This document shows positions 24,265 to 32,419 of a DNA stretch of 43,175 bases, piece by piece; the stretch's first letter is position 1, and each line of letters begins with the position of its first letter. The notes under the pieces are model-generated. The model worked only from the letters and a program-made list of their open reading frames with translations, searched no databases and was not told where the DNA came from. Origin of the DNA: Sphingomonadales bacterium (lineage in GTDB: Bacteria > Pseudomonadota > Alphaproteobacteria > Sphingomonadales > Sphingomonadaceae); the NCBI GenBank assembly GCA_027489365.1, contig JAIXZV010000416.1, forward strand, positions 1 through 43,175, in the 5' to 3' direction. The position numbers and the translations under genes were made by a program.

Positions 24265-25275
24265 TCAACGCTTTCCAGTGAGTCGCTTTCCAAAGGCAAC
24301 CATTGGCCGCTCAATCGCGGCCTCAGTGACCTTGGCCGCCAGGTAGCTGAGCGCGATGGTCAGGCCGATCCCGGCCACCGCGGACACCGCGCGGCTGTCC
24401 AGGTCGCGCATGAGCCGTGGCACGATGAAGAAAGCTGGAATGAAGTGCACCACATACATGCTGAAGGACACCTGCCCGACGCTTCGCAGCCACGCAGGAA
24501 AATCCGCAATGTGGTGAAGGACACGCAGCACCAACGCGGCGATCAGGCCGAGCATCAAGGGGTTGCCGCTTCGCAACTTCCAGAGCGCCGCCCAGCAGCC
24601 AGCGACCAGCAAAGCAGCCAGCAGATCCTGACGCCAGCGAAGCGCGGGGCGAAGGTAGACCCAGAATCCCATCAAGAACACCGGCAGCTGCAGAGCAATG
24701 CTGTGGTACCGGAACTCGGCGTTCTCACTGGTCCAGGGCCAAGCCCAGCCGGCCAACGCCGACCAGACACAAGCGCACGCCGGCAAAGCCCAGTCAGCCA
24801 TGCGGCCCAGCCGCAGCAGCGGGCCCACGACGAAAGGAAAGATCGCGTAGAACGCGACTTCGGTGCCAATCGACCACCCGCCCGGCACGATGGAGTTGTG
24901 CGCGCTGGGCACGAAGGCGTGGACGAAAGCAGCATTGGCGCCGAGGTTGACCGCGGTGTAGGCATCAGCCTCGCCCCGAGCACTGAACCAGATCCAATAC
25001 AGCAGGATGCCGATGTAGTACATGGGGGCGATGCGAAACAGCCGACGGGCCCAGAAGGCCCCACGCCGGCTGTCTCGTTCCCACGCCATGCACAAGGTCA
25101 GGGCTGAGGCTACAAAGAAGAGTTGCACACCGTACTGCCCGGCCATAAGGATGTCGGTCCATGCCCGGCCGACGTCAAGCCGAAAAGGCTGGACGGCGTG
25201 ACAGAGGACCACCATCAAAATGGCCACGCCGCGCGCTGCATCTATGTACTCGACCTTCTGCTGTGCTCTCCCCAT
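24265..25275 (-). CDS. Membrane acyltransferase, acyltransferase-3 family (O-antigen acetylase type)
   Basis: A 336-residue multi-pass membrane protein of the acyltransferase-3 family. It opens V-E-Y-I-D-A-A-R-G-V-A-I-L-M-V-V-L-C-H (conserved R-G and H motif), followed by F-F-V-A-S-A-L and R-R-L-F-R-I-A-P-M-Y-Y, and about nine or ten hydrophobic segments. Relatives in temperate phages acetylate the O-antigen or capsule, changing host surface and blocking superinfection. It lies 17 bases after the beta-propeller-like protein in leftward direction, inside the late region between portal and scaffold, an unusual place for a conversion gene. Substrate is inferred, not visible. Confidence 0.9.
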   Translation of the reverse strand: MGRAQQKVEYIDAARGVAILMVVLCHAVQPFRLDVGRAWTDILMAGQYGVQLFFVASALTLCMAWERDSRRGAFWARRLFRIAPMYYIGILLYWIWFSARGEADAYTAVNLGANAAFVHAFVPSAHNSIVPGGWSIGTEVAFYAIFPFVVGPLLRLGRMADWALPACACVWSALAGWAWPWTSENAEFRYHSIALQLPVFLMGFWVYLRPALRWRQDLLAALLVAGCWAALWKLRSGNPLMLGLIAALVLRVLHHIADFPAWLRSVGQVSFSMYVVHFIPAFFIVPRLMRDLDSRAVSAVAGIGLTIALSYLAAKVTEAAIERPMVAFGKRLTGKR

Positions 25276-25292
25276 GCGCGAAGGCTACCCGA

Positions 25293-26846
25293 TCAGCCGC
25301 GTGTCCAGATGCCTGCCACTTCGCACACCCACTCCTGGCACTCGCCCGGCAGCAGCCCGGCCACATAGGAGCCGATGACCGTGGACGCCGCCGGAGAGGT
25401 TGCTGCAGTGAGGGTGAACTGGTTGGCGGCGGGCACGCCGGTAATGGCCGCGCCCGTGTTGTTGTAGCCCGACGGGGTGTGCCCGGTCGTCGTCACAAGG
25501 TCGCCCACTGCTAGGTTGTGCGGGCGTTTGGTCGTGACCGTCACCGTCGTGCCTACCGCCGATATGGCGGTGATGGTGTTGCCGCCAAGGATCACGTCCG
25601 TGGCGTTGCCCGGCGCGAGGTAGACCTGGTTGCTGCTGGTCGTGTTGGCAGGCGAGTTGCGCACCTTCACGCGCGCGCCGGACGAAGCGACTGGCAGCGT
25701 CCCCTTGCGGCTCGCACCCTCGGTGCGAAATGCCAAGTCCCAGTAGTTCGCGATGGTCTGATCGGCATTGGCAACGTCGGGGTCAAAGCAAAGGCGCTTC
25801 GTTGCCTGGTTGTCGAGCTGCTGGGTGTAGTACCAGTCGACGCCGTCAGAAGCCAGCATGGGCTCGCGCGCCGGTGCCACCATGATGCTGAAGGCGACGC
25901 CGGGGTTGTTGGCCGCCGTCCAGAACATGATCGGCACGTCGTTGGGCCCGCGCAGCAGCCTGAAGTCGGCGATCTGGTCCACCTCCAGTGGGTGCCGTTG
26001 ATCCAGGAAAGGCTTGTCGCTGTCGGCCACCCAGTTGATCGGCACGTCGGCATCGTCACAGGTGAACCGGTAGACGTTGCAGGTCTGAAAGCTCACGCCG
26101 TCAAGTAGATGGCCGAACAGCACCCACCGCCCATCCTCGCGGAAGACCTGCGGACGACCGAAGCGCGACACGCCGCGAACGCCCAGGTTGAGCGCCATTG
26201 CGAACTGCTGACCAGCTACCTGCACCAGCGGGTCGGTCGTCAGGAATGCTGCGGGCGAGGCGGCCGGCGAGCGGGTGATCAGCATGCGGGCATTGCTGGC
26301 CGTGAACAGCCAGTAGTAACCGCCCGTCTTCATCATCCACGAGCTTTCAGAGATGGCCTGCGGAGAAGTCCAGACCGTGCCGAGCTTCGTGAACACGGGC
26401 GCCCCGGCTGCGATCGTCGGCATCGTGGCCCGCGCCATCTGGACAGTCGTGGCGGACTGGCTGGTCTGATACGTCGCCCAAAGCTGATCGTCTTCGACGT
26501 AGACGCTGCACTGCTGCGCATTGCTCGCCTCTCCACCCGAACCCTGGCCCAACACCTTGACCGGCGTCGACCAAGCGCCATTGGCGGTCGCGCAGTAGGT
26601 GAAGTACTGCGCGCTGCCTATGTTGACCAGCGCTTCATAGCGATTGGTCGTCGGGTTCCACCAGGGCGAGATCTCCTGCGTGGCGGAGCCGCCGACACCA
26701 CTGCCAACAATCGGCTTGCGGCTGTAGCCGTTGGGGGGCACTTGCAGGTGGCGCGCGGCTTGGCTTATCCAGCGCGCTCCGGGCGTCACATTTTGCGGCG
26801 GCTCAATTCCGATGTAGACATTGGCGAGCTGTGCTTGAGTTGGCAT
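25293..26846 (-). CDS. Beta-propeller-like protein, probable virion-associated host-surface binding protein
   Basis: A 517-residue protein. Residues about 60-380 have repeated W/Y-rich blades with phrases such as N-P-T-T-N-R-Y-E-A-L-V-N-I-G, D-D-Q-L-W-A-T-Y-Q-T and G-R-P-Q-V-F-R-E-D-G-R-W-V-L-F-G. These resemble the five-bladed propeller of GH43/GH32-type glycosidases or sugar-binding proteins. I cannot confirm a catalytic triad. The C-terminal 110 residues form a beta-rich segment (V-T-V-T-T-K-R-P-H-N-L-A-V-G-D). Placement next to a LamG-like protein and an acyltransferase suggests a host-surface interaction module. ATG is 2 bases from the preceding gene's stop. Confidence 0.65.
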   Translation of the reverse strand: MPTQAQLANVYIGIEPPQNVTPGARWISQAARHLQVPPNGYSRKPIVGSGVGGSATQEISPWWNPTTNRYEALVNIGSAQYFTYCATANGAWSTPVKVLGQGSGGEASNAQQCSVYVEDDQLWATYQTSQSATTVQMARATMPTIAAGAPVFTKLGTVWTSPQAISESSWMMKTGGYYWLFTASNARMLITRSPAASPAAFLTTDPLVQVAGQQFAMALNLGVRGVSRFGRPQVFREDGRWVLFGHLLDGVSFQTCNVYRFTCDDADVPINWVADSDKPFLDQRHPLEVDQIADFRLLRGPNDVPIMFWTAANNPGVAFSIMVAPAREPMLASDGVDWYYTQQLDNQATKRLCFDPDVANADQTIANYWDLAFRTEGASRKGTLPVASSGARVKVRNSPANTTSSNQVYLAPGNATDVILGGNTITAISAVGTTVTVTTKRPHNLAVGDLVTTTGHTPSGYNNTGAAITGVPAANQFTLTAATSPAASTVIGSYVAGLLPGECQEWVCEVAGIWTRG

Positions 26847-26847
26847 G

Positions 26848-28026
26848 TCAGGCCCTGGTGCTGAGGTAGGTTTCCATCGCAGCGATTTCAGCGGCGGTAT
26901 GCACCTCGCTGAAGATCACCACCTCGGCAATTGAGACGTTGGAGTACTTGCCGTAGCCGCCTCCGTACATGGCGCCAAAACACCATGGCGCGCCAGCTCC
27001 AAACGCCCTGCGTCCGTCGAAGAAGCTGCCCGACACCGCGCTGCCGTTGACGCGCATTGCGCCCGGCCCAGTGGCCGCGACGCGGATGGGCGTGTTGTTG
27101 GCGATGTCGCCGGTGGCAAAGCTGGCGCCAGCGAACGGCGTGCCGTTGTTGAAGCCCTGCACGATGGCCGTGCCGCCACCGCCGCCTGCAGAGACGCCCA
27201 CAGCAAAGCAGCCCGAAGGGTCCGCGGTCGGCACGCCGCGCTCAAGGCTCAACACGCGACCGGCAGCGGTCGCCGTGCCCGCCACAGAGATGAGGGCGTA
27301 GACGGTGAAGTCAGGCTTGCGCATGCCGCCGTAGAGAGCCGATGCGAGCGTGTGGTAGTACTGGCTCGACCCATTGAGGGACACCGCCGGCTTGCCGTTG
27401 CTCCAGGCCGAGACCCACGTTCCACCACCGCCCTGGCCAACTGCGTTGTAGCCGTTGCCGCTGAAATCGGTCATGGTGGCCAGCGACGCGCCGTTGCTAA
27501 CGCCTGTGACTTGGCCGGCGCTCCACCACATCTCAAGGCCTCGCGTGACCGGCAAGATGCTGCTCGGCAGCGCGGTGGGCGTGACCGAATTGCTCGGCAG
27601 GCTGGCCGCGCTTGTCAGGCCCAACGAGACGGCCCGAACCGTCGCGGTCACGGAGACACCATTGGCCGATGCCAGGCTCACAGACTGGCGCCGGGCTGTC
27701 GCCGCGACCGTCGTCGTCTGGCCGTTGGACAGCGTCACCACGTACTGATCGGGCAACCGCCCAGGCCCGGCCAGCCACTGCACGCTGACGGATGCATTGC
27801 TGGCTTGCGCAAGAACGTTCACGGGCACTGATGGCGCAAGTGTGGCCGGGCTGGCTGCCAGACCGCCAGAAGAATCTACGCCGTTGCCAGGGACGTCCCC
27901 GGTCGCGTAGCGCGCCACGCCCTGAGCCACGAACCGGTCGGCCACCGCCTTGTCCACGTCGTAGCCCTGCCCCGCCTCGTACCGGAAAGATCCGGTGTTC
28001 ACGTCGCTGTTGAAGATGATCTGCAT
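26848..28026 (-). CDS. LamG/concanavalin-like and fibronectin-like domain protein, probable tail or head fibre
   Basis: A 392-residue protein with three parts. The N-terminus (1-50) is a small module, M-Q-I-I-F-N-S-D-V-N-T-G-S-F, with D-K-A-V-A-D-R-F-V-A-Q-G. Residues about 60-150 are beta-rich like a fibronectin III domain (V-S-V-Q-W-L-A-G-P-G then Y-V-V-T-L-S-N-G). Residues about 165-392 resemble a concanavalin/LamG lectin fold: L-E-M-W-W-S-A-G, D-F-S-G-N-G-Y-N, L-N-G-S-S-Q-Y-Y and the closing V-S-I-A-E-V-V-I-F. It probably binds sugars on the host. It begins 3 bases after the portal gene, so it is co-transcribed with it. Confidence 0.7.
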   Translation of the reverse strand: MQIIFNSDVNTGSFRYEAGQGYDVDKAVADRFVAQGVARYATGDVPGNGVDSSGGLAASPATLAPSVPVNVLAQASNASVSVQWLAGPGRLPDQYVVTLSNGQTTTVAATARRQSVSLASANGVSVTATVRAVSLGLTSAASLPSNSVTPTALPSSILPVTRGLEMWWSAGQVTGVSNGASLATMTDFSGNGYNAVGQGGGGTWVSAWSNGKPAVSLNGSSQYYHTLASALYGGMRKPDFTVYALISVAGTATAAGRVLSLERGVPTADPSGCFAVGVSAGGGGGTAIVQGFNNGTPFAGASFATGDIANNTPIRVAATGPGAMRVNGSAVSGSFFDGRRAFGAGAPWCFGAMYGGGYGKYSNVSIAEVVIFSEVHTAAEIAAMETYLSTRA

Positions 28027-28028
28027 GG

Positions 28029-29711
28029 TCAGGCTCCTGCCGGCTGCGGGCTGCCGTACCCCTGGAACATGCCCAGGACTTCGCGCAGCTGATCGGGATT
28101 GGTGTTGCCTGCCGCCTGGGCGGCCTTGGCCAAGTCAGGCGCTGTGGCCGCCGCCTGCTGCGCGGCCTGGGCCTGGCGCTCTGCGTTGACCGCTGCGCTG
28201 GCCTGGTCGTCGTCCAGCACCAGCTCGGGGTTAACGCCGTACACGTCCGCGTAGTCGTCGACTACCTGCATGGCGTTGATCTTGTGGCGCACCTCGGGCC
28301 ACAGGCCCGCCATGCTGCTCACCGTGCCGATGAGGCGGTCCATGCCCTGGGCGGCCACGATGCGCTGGGCCTGGGCCAGGGTGCTGACGAATTCGATCTT
28401 CAGCTCCACGCCCTGCAGTTCCTGCGGGGGCTCGGGCAGGGTGCCGGCCTCGGCAGCAAACTCGAAGGCCATGTCGATCTTCGGGCTCAGCAGCTCGTTG
28501 TGCAGCCTTTCCAGCACCGGGCCCAGCATGAGCAGCTTCTCCTCGTGCCGCTCGGCCACCTCGGTGGCGGTGATCCCGCTGCGGGTGTCGTTGGCCAGCA
28601 TGAGGAACAGATCCTCGTAGTAGGCGGCGCGGATGCGCTGGCGCACGTCCACGATGTCCTCGCGCAGGGCGTTCAGGTCCAGGTTGATCTCGAAGGCGGT
28701 GCGGATGCCGCCGCCTGGGGTGGTCTGGTTGTAGTAGCTCACCCCGCCGGGCAACAGCGCACGGGCCGAATCCTTCAGCTCCACCGGCACCTGCTTGGGC
28801 GGATTGACCTGGTAGTCGATGCCCTGCGACTTGCGCAGCTGCTGGTGCTGCAGCTGCTTCACATCGCCCAGGCATTCCATGCCGGGGCTGTGGCCGTAGA
28901 TGTCACCGCCCACCGTCTCCCAGCGCGGGGCCAGGACCGGGAAGCGCTTGTAGCCCGACTCGCGCAGGTACTGCTCGGTGTTGTCCTTCGCGGCCTCGAA
29001 GTAGCACGACGAGAACGCCATGTTCTTGGCGTCGCGCTTGCGGATGTCGCGGTCCATGCGCGGCTCGATGATGTGCGTGATGGGCACCCAGGCGTTGAGC
29101 CGGCCGCGGTCATAGAGGTTGCGCACGGCCTGGCTGCAGTTGGCCGCGCCGAACTTCTTGACCATCTGGCCCACCGTCATCTGGTACTCGCGCACCAGGG
29201 TGTCCACGACGCCCTTGTCGTTGGTGGCCAGGGCGTATTCGCCGATGGTCAGCGGGTGGTGGTGCATCACGTTGTCGAAGTCGGGTTCGACCACGTCGGC
29301 CCAGGTGCCGAAGAGGCCCAGCTCCCCGTAGCCCTGTTGCAGGGCCCGGTAGGTGTTGGACTGGGCGAAGATCTCGCGCAGCAGCAGGCCGGTGCGATGC
29401 AGCCAGGTCTTGACCGCGGAGTACTCCATCAGGTCGCGGTCGGCCAGGCCCAGCCGGAACCAAGGCCGCGCCGGGCTCGTCATGCCTGACATCAGGCCGG
29501 CGGCCAGCGTGCGGTGCGCACCGATGGCGGTGCGGTCGTAGATGGATTGGTGCCGCTTCTCGCCGCGGTTCACGTCGGTGACGACGAAACGGCCGGCGCG
29601 CGGCTGCTGGTACTCGCTGATCTCGCGCCAGTGCGCCATCCAGGAGGCGCGCTCCTCGATGAGCTCGGACACCCGCAGGCGCTTGAGTTTCAGCTGGCTC
29701 AGCTCTGCCAT
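28029..29711 (-). CDS. Portal (head-to-tail joining) protein, podovirus type
   Basis: A 560-residue portal of the podovirus head-to-tail connector family. The start R-V-S-E-L-I-E-E-R-A-S-W-M-A-H-W-R-E-I-S, the following R-G-E-K-R-H-Q-S-I-Y-D, and A-A-G-L-M-S-G-M-T-S-P-A-R-P-W-F are characteristic of this family. The body contains L-G-L-F-G-T-W-A and a C-terminal helical, Ala/Gln-rich tail as in other portals. Twelve copies would form the DNA channel at the head vertex, binding terminase and then the adaptor. It lies 1 base after the 63-residue gene and is followed by fibre-like genes rather than by the scaffold. Confidence 0.92.
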   Translation of the reverse strand: MAELSQLKLKRLRVSELIEERASWMAHWREISEYQQPRAGRFVVTDVNRGEKRHQSIYDRTAIGAHRTLAAGLMSGMTSPARPWFRLGLADRDLMEYSAVKTWLHRTGLLLREIFAQSNTYRALQQGYGELGLFGTWADVVEPDFDNVMHHHPLTIGEYALATNDKGVVDTLVREYQMTVGQMVKKFGAANCSQAVRNLYDRGRLNAWVPITHIIEPRMDRDIRKRDAKNMAFSSCYFEAAKDNTEQYLRESGYKRFPVLAPRWETVGGDIYGHSPGMECLGDVKQLQHQQLRKSQGIDYQVNPPKQVPVELKDSARALLPGGVSYYNQTTPGGGIRTAFEINLDLNALREDIVDVRQRIRAAYYEDLFLMLANDTRSGITATEVAERHEEKLLMLGPVLERLHNELLSPKIDMAFEFAAEAGTLPEPPQELQGVELKIEFVSTLAQAQRIVAAQGMDRLIGTVSSMAGLWPEVRHKINAMQVVDDYADVYGVNPELVLDDDQASAAVNAERQAQAAQQAAATAPDLAKAAQAAGNTNPDQLREVLGMFQGYGSPQPAGA

Positions 29712-29712
29712 G

Positions 29713-29904
29713 TCATTGGCCCAGCAGGGTGGGCTTGGCGGAGTTGCCGCCGGCGGCCAGGTCGATGCCCGACGGGCCCGTGAGCATCGTGCTGCCGCCC
29801 TTCAGCGCGAGCTTTCGCCGCGCATCACGCTGCGCGGCAAAGTCGGGCTGCTTGGCCTCTTGGACGGGGTCGGGCTGCTTGATGTTGGGGCGGGACATGC
29901 ACAT
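29713..29904 (-). CDS. 63-residue protein preceding the portal
   Basis: A small, basic, probably disordered protein that ends with A-L-K-G-G-S-T-M-L-T-G-P-S-G-I and P-T-L-L-G-Q. Short proteins with an A-L-x-G-G-S-T-x-L-T-G-P-x-G stretch and a terminal T-L-L-G-Q are common directly before portal genes in podoviruses. Role unknown, possibly virion assembly. Start may be ATG 29904 or ATG 29898 (M-S-R-P). A late motif lies 55 bases upstream of 29904. Confidence 0.75.
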   Translation of the reverse strand: MCMSRPNIKQPDPVQEAKQPDFAAQRDARRKLALKGGSTMLTGPSGIDLAAGGNSAKPTLLGQ

Positions 29905-29949
29905 GGCGAGGCACCCAGGACATGGGGATGCCGGCCAGTGTGGGAGCGG

Positions 29950-29968
29950 GTGCGGGCGTTATCCGCAC
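29950..29968 (-). promoter_or_regulatory. Putative late promoter motif, copy 2, in a dyad
   Basis: GTGCGG (29950-29955) and CCGCAC (29963-29968) flank GCGTTAT. On the minus strand this reads GTGCGGATAACGC, matching the other three copies. It is in the 113-base gap between the large terminase stop and the 63-residue gene; no other feature was seen in that gap. Confidence 0.6.
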
Positions 29969-30017
29969 CGCATGACGCGTCGTAACGCAACATGTGACAA
30001 CCCACGGGCTGCGCAAC

Positions 30018-31568
30018 TCAACGCATGGCCGCCATCGGGTCGTAGTTCAGGCTGTCGGCCCGGGTGTCGCGTTCGTGGCTTGGCGGCAGCGGCAGTTCGG
30101 GCACAGGCTGGGCAAACGTCAGCGCCAGCGCGTCGCCGTCATCCGGGCTGGCCAGGCCGCGCTTCTTCATCGACTCCTTGCTCTCCAGCAGGATCGTGTC
30201 GTCAGGCCTGAACCCGTATTCGACCGAAGTGAGATCTGTGGCCAGGGTCTCGTCCTCGGGCAGGCCGCCGATGGCCAGCCACTCCTTCACCTTGCCCCAC
30301 ATCTCGGCGCGCTTGTTGGCGTACTTCTTCGGGTCATTGGGCGTGCTGCCGAACTGCACCTCGATCACTTCGCGGTTGAGCTGGCGCAGCCGGTCCACCA
30401 CGCCGCCACCCACGCCGCCGCCGTCCACGAACACGACGGCCCGCAGGCCCATCGAGGCCAGCACGTCGATGTGCTCGGACACCCGGGCGGCCATCTGCAT
30501 GGTGTCCAGGCCCCGGAAGCGCTTGATGGGGATGCTGGCGCCGTCGCGGCCCACGCGGGTGAAGATGACGCTGCTGTCGTCGCCGAAGCGCGCCACGTCT
30601 ACGCCCACCGCGGCGGTGCGGCCGATCGGTCGCTCGGTCGCCACCTCGCGGGCCATGGCCCCGTCGACCAGGTCGCGGGGGATGAACTGAGCACTGCTGG
30701 CCCGCGGGAACACGCCCCGCACGCGCACCCGTACGAAATCGCTGTCCTCGCCGTAGTCGTCCACCCAGGACTGCAGCAGCGCCTTGTTGGTGATGGCCAC
30801 GTTGCGGCTGTCGATCTGCCGCGTGTTCCAGCGGTGGCGCTGGGATCCAAAGCACTCAGCGAAGGCACCGGTGTTGCGGGTCGGGTTGCCAAAGGCGAAA
30901 TGCATTGGCTCGCCGTCGGTCTTGCCCCCTTCGGCCACCTCCCAGATCTTGGCGGGGATCGCGCTGGCCTCGTCGAACAGATACCAGGGCGTGGAGCTGG
31001 CCGCGTGCAGACCGGCGAACGATTCGCTGTTCTCCTCGCGGCTGGTCTGCGCATCGACGCGCCAGCTTTCGGGGTGCTCGTTGTGCACCAGCTTCATCGC
31101 GCCCTTGCCGGTCGTGATGGTGAACCAGTGCTTGTTGACGGCCCTGGAGAGCCAAGCCGACACGCCCGCCCAGGTCTTGCTGGCCAGCTGCTCGCCCGTG
31201 TTGGCGGTCACCACGCCCTTGGAGTGCGGGCGCGTGGACATGATCCACAGCGTCAGCCACGCGGCCATGGCCGACTTGCCGATGCCGTGGCCCGAGCTCA
31301 CCGCGAACTGGATCGGCTTCACCGGGTTGACCCCGTCAAACCCTCGATCGCGCACCTGGCGGCCGATGTCCTCCAGCAGCTCACAGGCCCATGCGTCGGG
31401 TCCGTACTCGCAGCCGTAGGCCAGCGACCACGGCTCGGGCAGCTTCACGATCTGCAGGGCCTTGTCGGTGTCCCACGGGAAAGCGTAGAGAACGAAGCCC
31501 AACGGGTCGTCATAGAAACGCGCCAGGTCGCGCGCCAGCTCAGCGTCGAACGATGAGGCCTTAGACAC
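30018..31568 (-). CDS. terL: Terminase large subunit
   Basis: A 516-residue packaging motor and nuclease. A Walker A-like S-S-G-H-G-I-G-K-S lies near residues 92-100 and Walker B W-Y-L-F-D-E-A-S near 198. The C-terminal RNase H-like nuclease acids are in V-G-V-D-V-A-R-F-G-D-D (near 323), V-F-V-D-G-G-G-V-G-G-G (near 382) and S-P-D-D-G-D-A-L (near 484). It drives DNA into the procapsid through the portal. It starts with GTG overlapping the small-subunit stop by 8 bases. Length is normal for the family. Confidence 0.94.
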   Translation of the reverse strand: MSKASSFDAELARDLARFYDDPLGFVLYAFPWDTDKALQIVKLPEPWSLAYGCEYGPDAWACELLEDIGRQVRDRGFDGVNPVKPIQFAVSSGHGIGKSAMAAWLTLWIMSTRPHSKGVVTANTGEQLASKTWAGVSAWLSRAVNKHWFTITTGKGAMKLVHNEHPESWRVDAQTSREENSESFAGLHAASSTPWYLFDEASAIPAKIWEVAEGGKTDGEPMHFAFGNPTRNTGAFAECFGSQRHRWNTRQIDSRNVAITNKALLQSWVDDYGEDSDFVRVRVRGVFPRASSAQFIPRDLVDGAMAREVATERPIGRTAAVGVDVARFGDDSSVIFTRVGRDGASIPIKRFRGLDTMQMAARVSEHIDVLASMGLRAVVFVDGGGVGGGVVDRLRQLNREVIEVQFGSTPNDPKKYANKRAEMWGKVKEWLAIGGLPEDETLATDLTSVEYGFRPDDTILLESKESMKKRGLASPDDGDALALTFAQPVPELPLPPSHERDTRADSLNYDPMAAMR

Positions 31569-31986
31569 CGGCGCGTTTCCGTGCGCCCGCCAGGATGTCG
31601 GCGGTGTCCTCGGTCACGCTGTGCTCAAGCTGCTGCTTGTCGCCGTAGACCTTGGGCAGCATCTTGGACAACAGCCACTTGCGGGCGTCCACGCGGAGCT
31701 TGCTGCGCGCAATCCACTCGGTATCGGCCCGCTCGCCCTGCTCGGTGCTCACGGTGTCGCGGCTCGCGTCGTCGGCGATCTCAAGGATCTCCTCGGCCAT
31801 CGCGTGGTAGCCAGCTTCGCGCGCCTGCGCGTACTGTTGCGCAAACCCTCCCACATCAGATTGCGCCCATCGAACGACGTTGCTTGCTTCGGGCATGTGC
31901 AGATCGCGACAAATGGAGCGCAGCGACTCGCCTTTCGCAAGCCGTTCGCAAATTTCTGCAGCAATCTCGGGGCTGTAGCGGACCAT
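31561..31986 (-). CDS. terS: Terminase small subunit (Sf6-like)
   Basis: A 141-residue DNA-recognition subunit of terminase. Residues 5-45 form an HTH (I-A-A-E-I-C-E-R-L, then S-L-R-S-I-C-R-D-L-H-M-P) followed by V-V-R-W-A. The middle Y-A-Q-A-R-E-A-G-Y-H-A-M-A-E-E-I-L is the ring-forming helix of Sf6-type small terminases, and W-L-L-S-K-M-L-P-K-V-Y-G is typical of their C-terminal part. It binds pac/cos and regulates TerL. First gene of the terminase unit, with a late motif 29 bases upstream; no clear ribosome binding site. Confidence 0.88.
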   Translation of the reverse strand: MVRYSPEIAAEICERLAKGESLRSICRDLHMPEASNVVRWAQSDVGGFAQQYAQAREAGYHAMAEEILEIADDASRDTVSTEQGERADTEWIARSKLRVDARKWLLSKMLPKVYGDKQQLEHSVTEDTADILAGARKRAGV

Positions 31987-32014
31987 GCCACGATGGTGTG
32001 GCGCGGTCCCGGGC

Positions 32015-32024
32015 TTATACGCAC
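32015..32024 (-). promoter_or_regulatory. Putative late promoter motif, copy 1 (GTGCGTATAAG)
   Basis: Minus-strand GTGCGTATAAGCC 29 bases before the small terminase ATG. TATAAG is the best -10-like version among the four copies. Outer arms GGTGTG and CACACC form a wider dyad around it. It lies in the divergent gap between terS and the rightward SmpA-like lipoprotein gene. Confidence 0.6.
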
Positions 32025-32062
32025 ACCGGTTGTAGGATGGCTAGCTCACTAGGGAGAACACC

Positions 32063-32407
32063 ATGCGCATTTCAATCCTCGCGCTGTGCGCAGCGCTGGC
32101 CGCCTGCGGCTCACTCGAAAAGAAAGCCTCGCTCATCAACGTCGGCGACGGCAAGGAGCAAGTGCAGGCCGCGCTCGGCACGCCTGACGACCGGCAGATG
32201 AAGGGCGACAGCGAGGCTTGGCAGTACTGCCAGACCGGCGCCGGCTTTGGGTATCACGACTACCGCATCGTGTGGTTCAAGGCGGGCAAGGTGACCGGGT
32301 TGAACTCCTACAAGGGCACCCGGCCCGGCACGTCGTGCATGTACGCCATCAGGCCCATCGTGTGGGAAGAAGCGCCCCACGCCATCATCGAAATCCGCAA
32401 TCGCTGA
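32063..32407 (+). CDS. SmpA/BamE-like lipoprotein moron
   Basis: A 114-residue lipoprotein. The signal peptide M-R-I-S-I-L-A-L-C-A-A-L-A-A-C-G puts the lipidated Cys at 15. After it, the pattern V-G-D-G-K-E-Q-V-Q-A-A-L-G-T-P-D-D matches the SmpA/OmlA (BamE) fold helix, where G-x-S-x-x-x-V-x-x-x-L-G-x-P is typical. W-Q-Y-C and V-W-F-K-A-G-K-V follow as beta strands. Rightward, divergent from terminase, preceded by AGGGAGA, so it is probably an independently expressed lysogenic gene altering the host envelope or superinfection. The function is inferred; host BamE is an outer-membrane assembly factor. Confidence 0.78.
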   Translation: MRISILALCAALAACGSLEKKASLINVGDGKEQVQAALGTPDDRQMKGDSEAWQYCQTGAGFGYHDYRIVWFKAGKVTGLNSYKGTRPGTSCMYAIRPIVWEEAPHAIIEIRNR

Positions 32408-32419
32408 GCGCCGGTCCGG

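Noticed and set aside
24269..24296. Two further GCTTTCC words as a second origin array
   Set aside because: They encode the last residues of the acyltransferase and only two copies occur, with no palindromes or AT-rich tract.
23985..24314. 109-codon leftward frame opposite the 24010 gene
   Set aside because: Ser/Arg-rich shadow composition; overlaps the acyltransferase end and has no start signal.
24265..28026. Diversity-generating retroelement like that of BPP-1
   Set aside because: No reverse transcriptase, no template/variable repeat pair and no C-type-lectin-like end were seen anywhere in the window.
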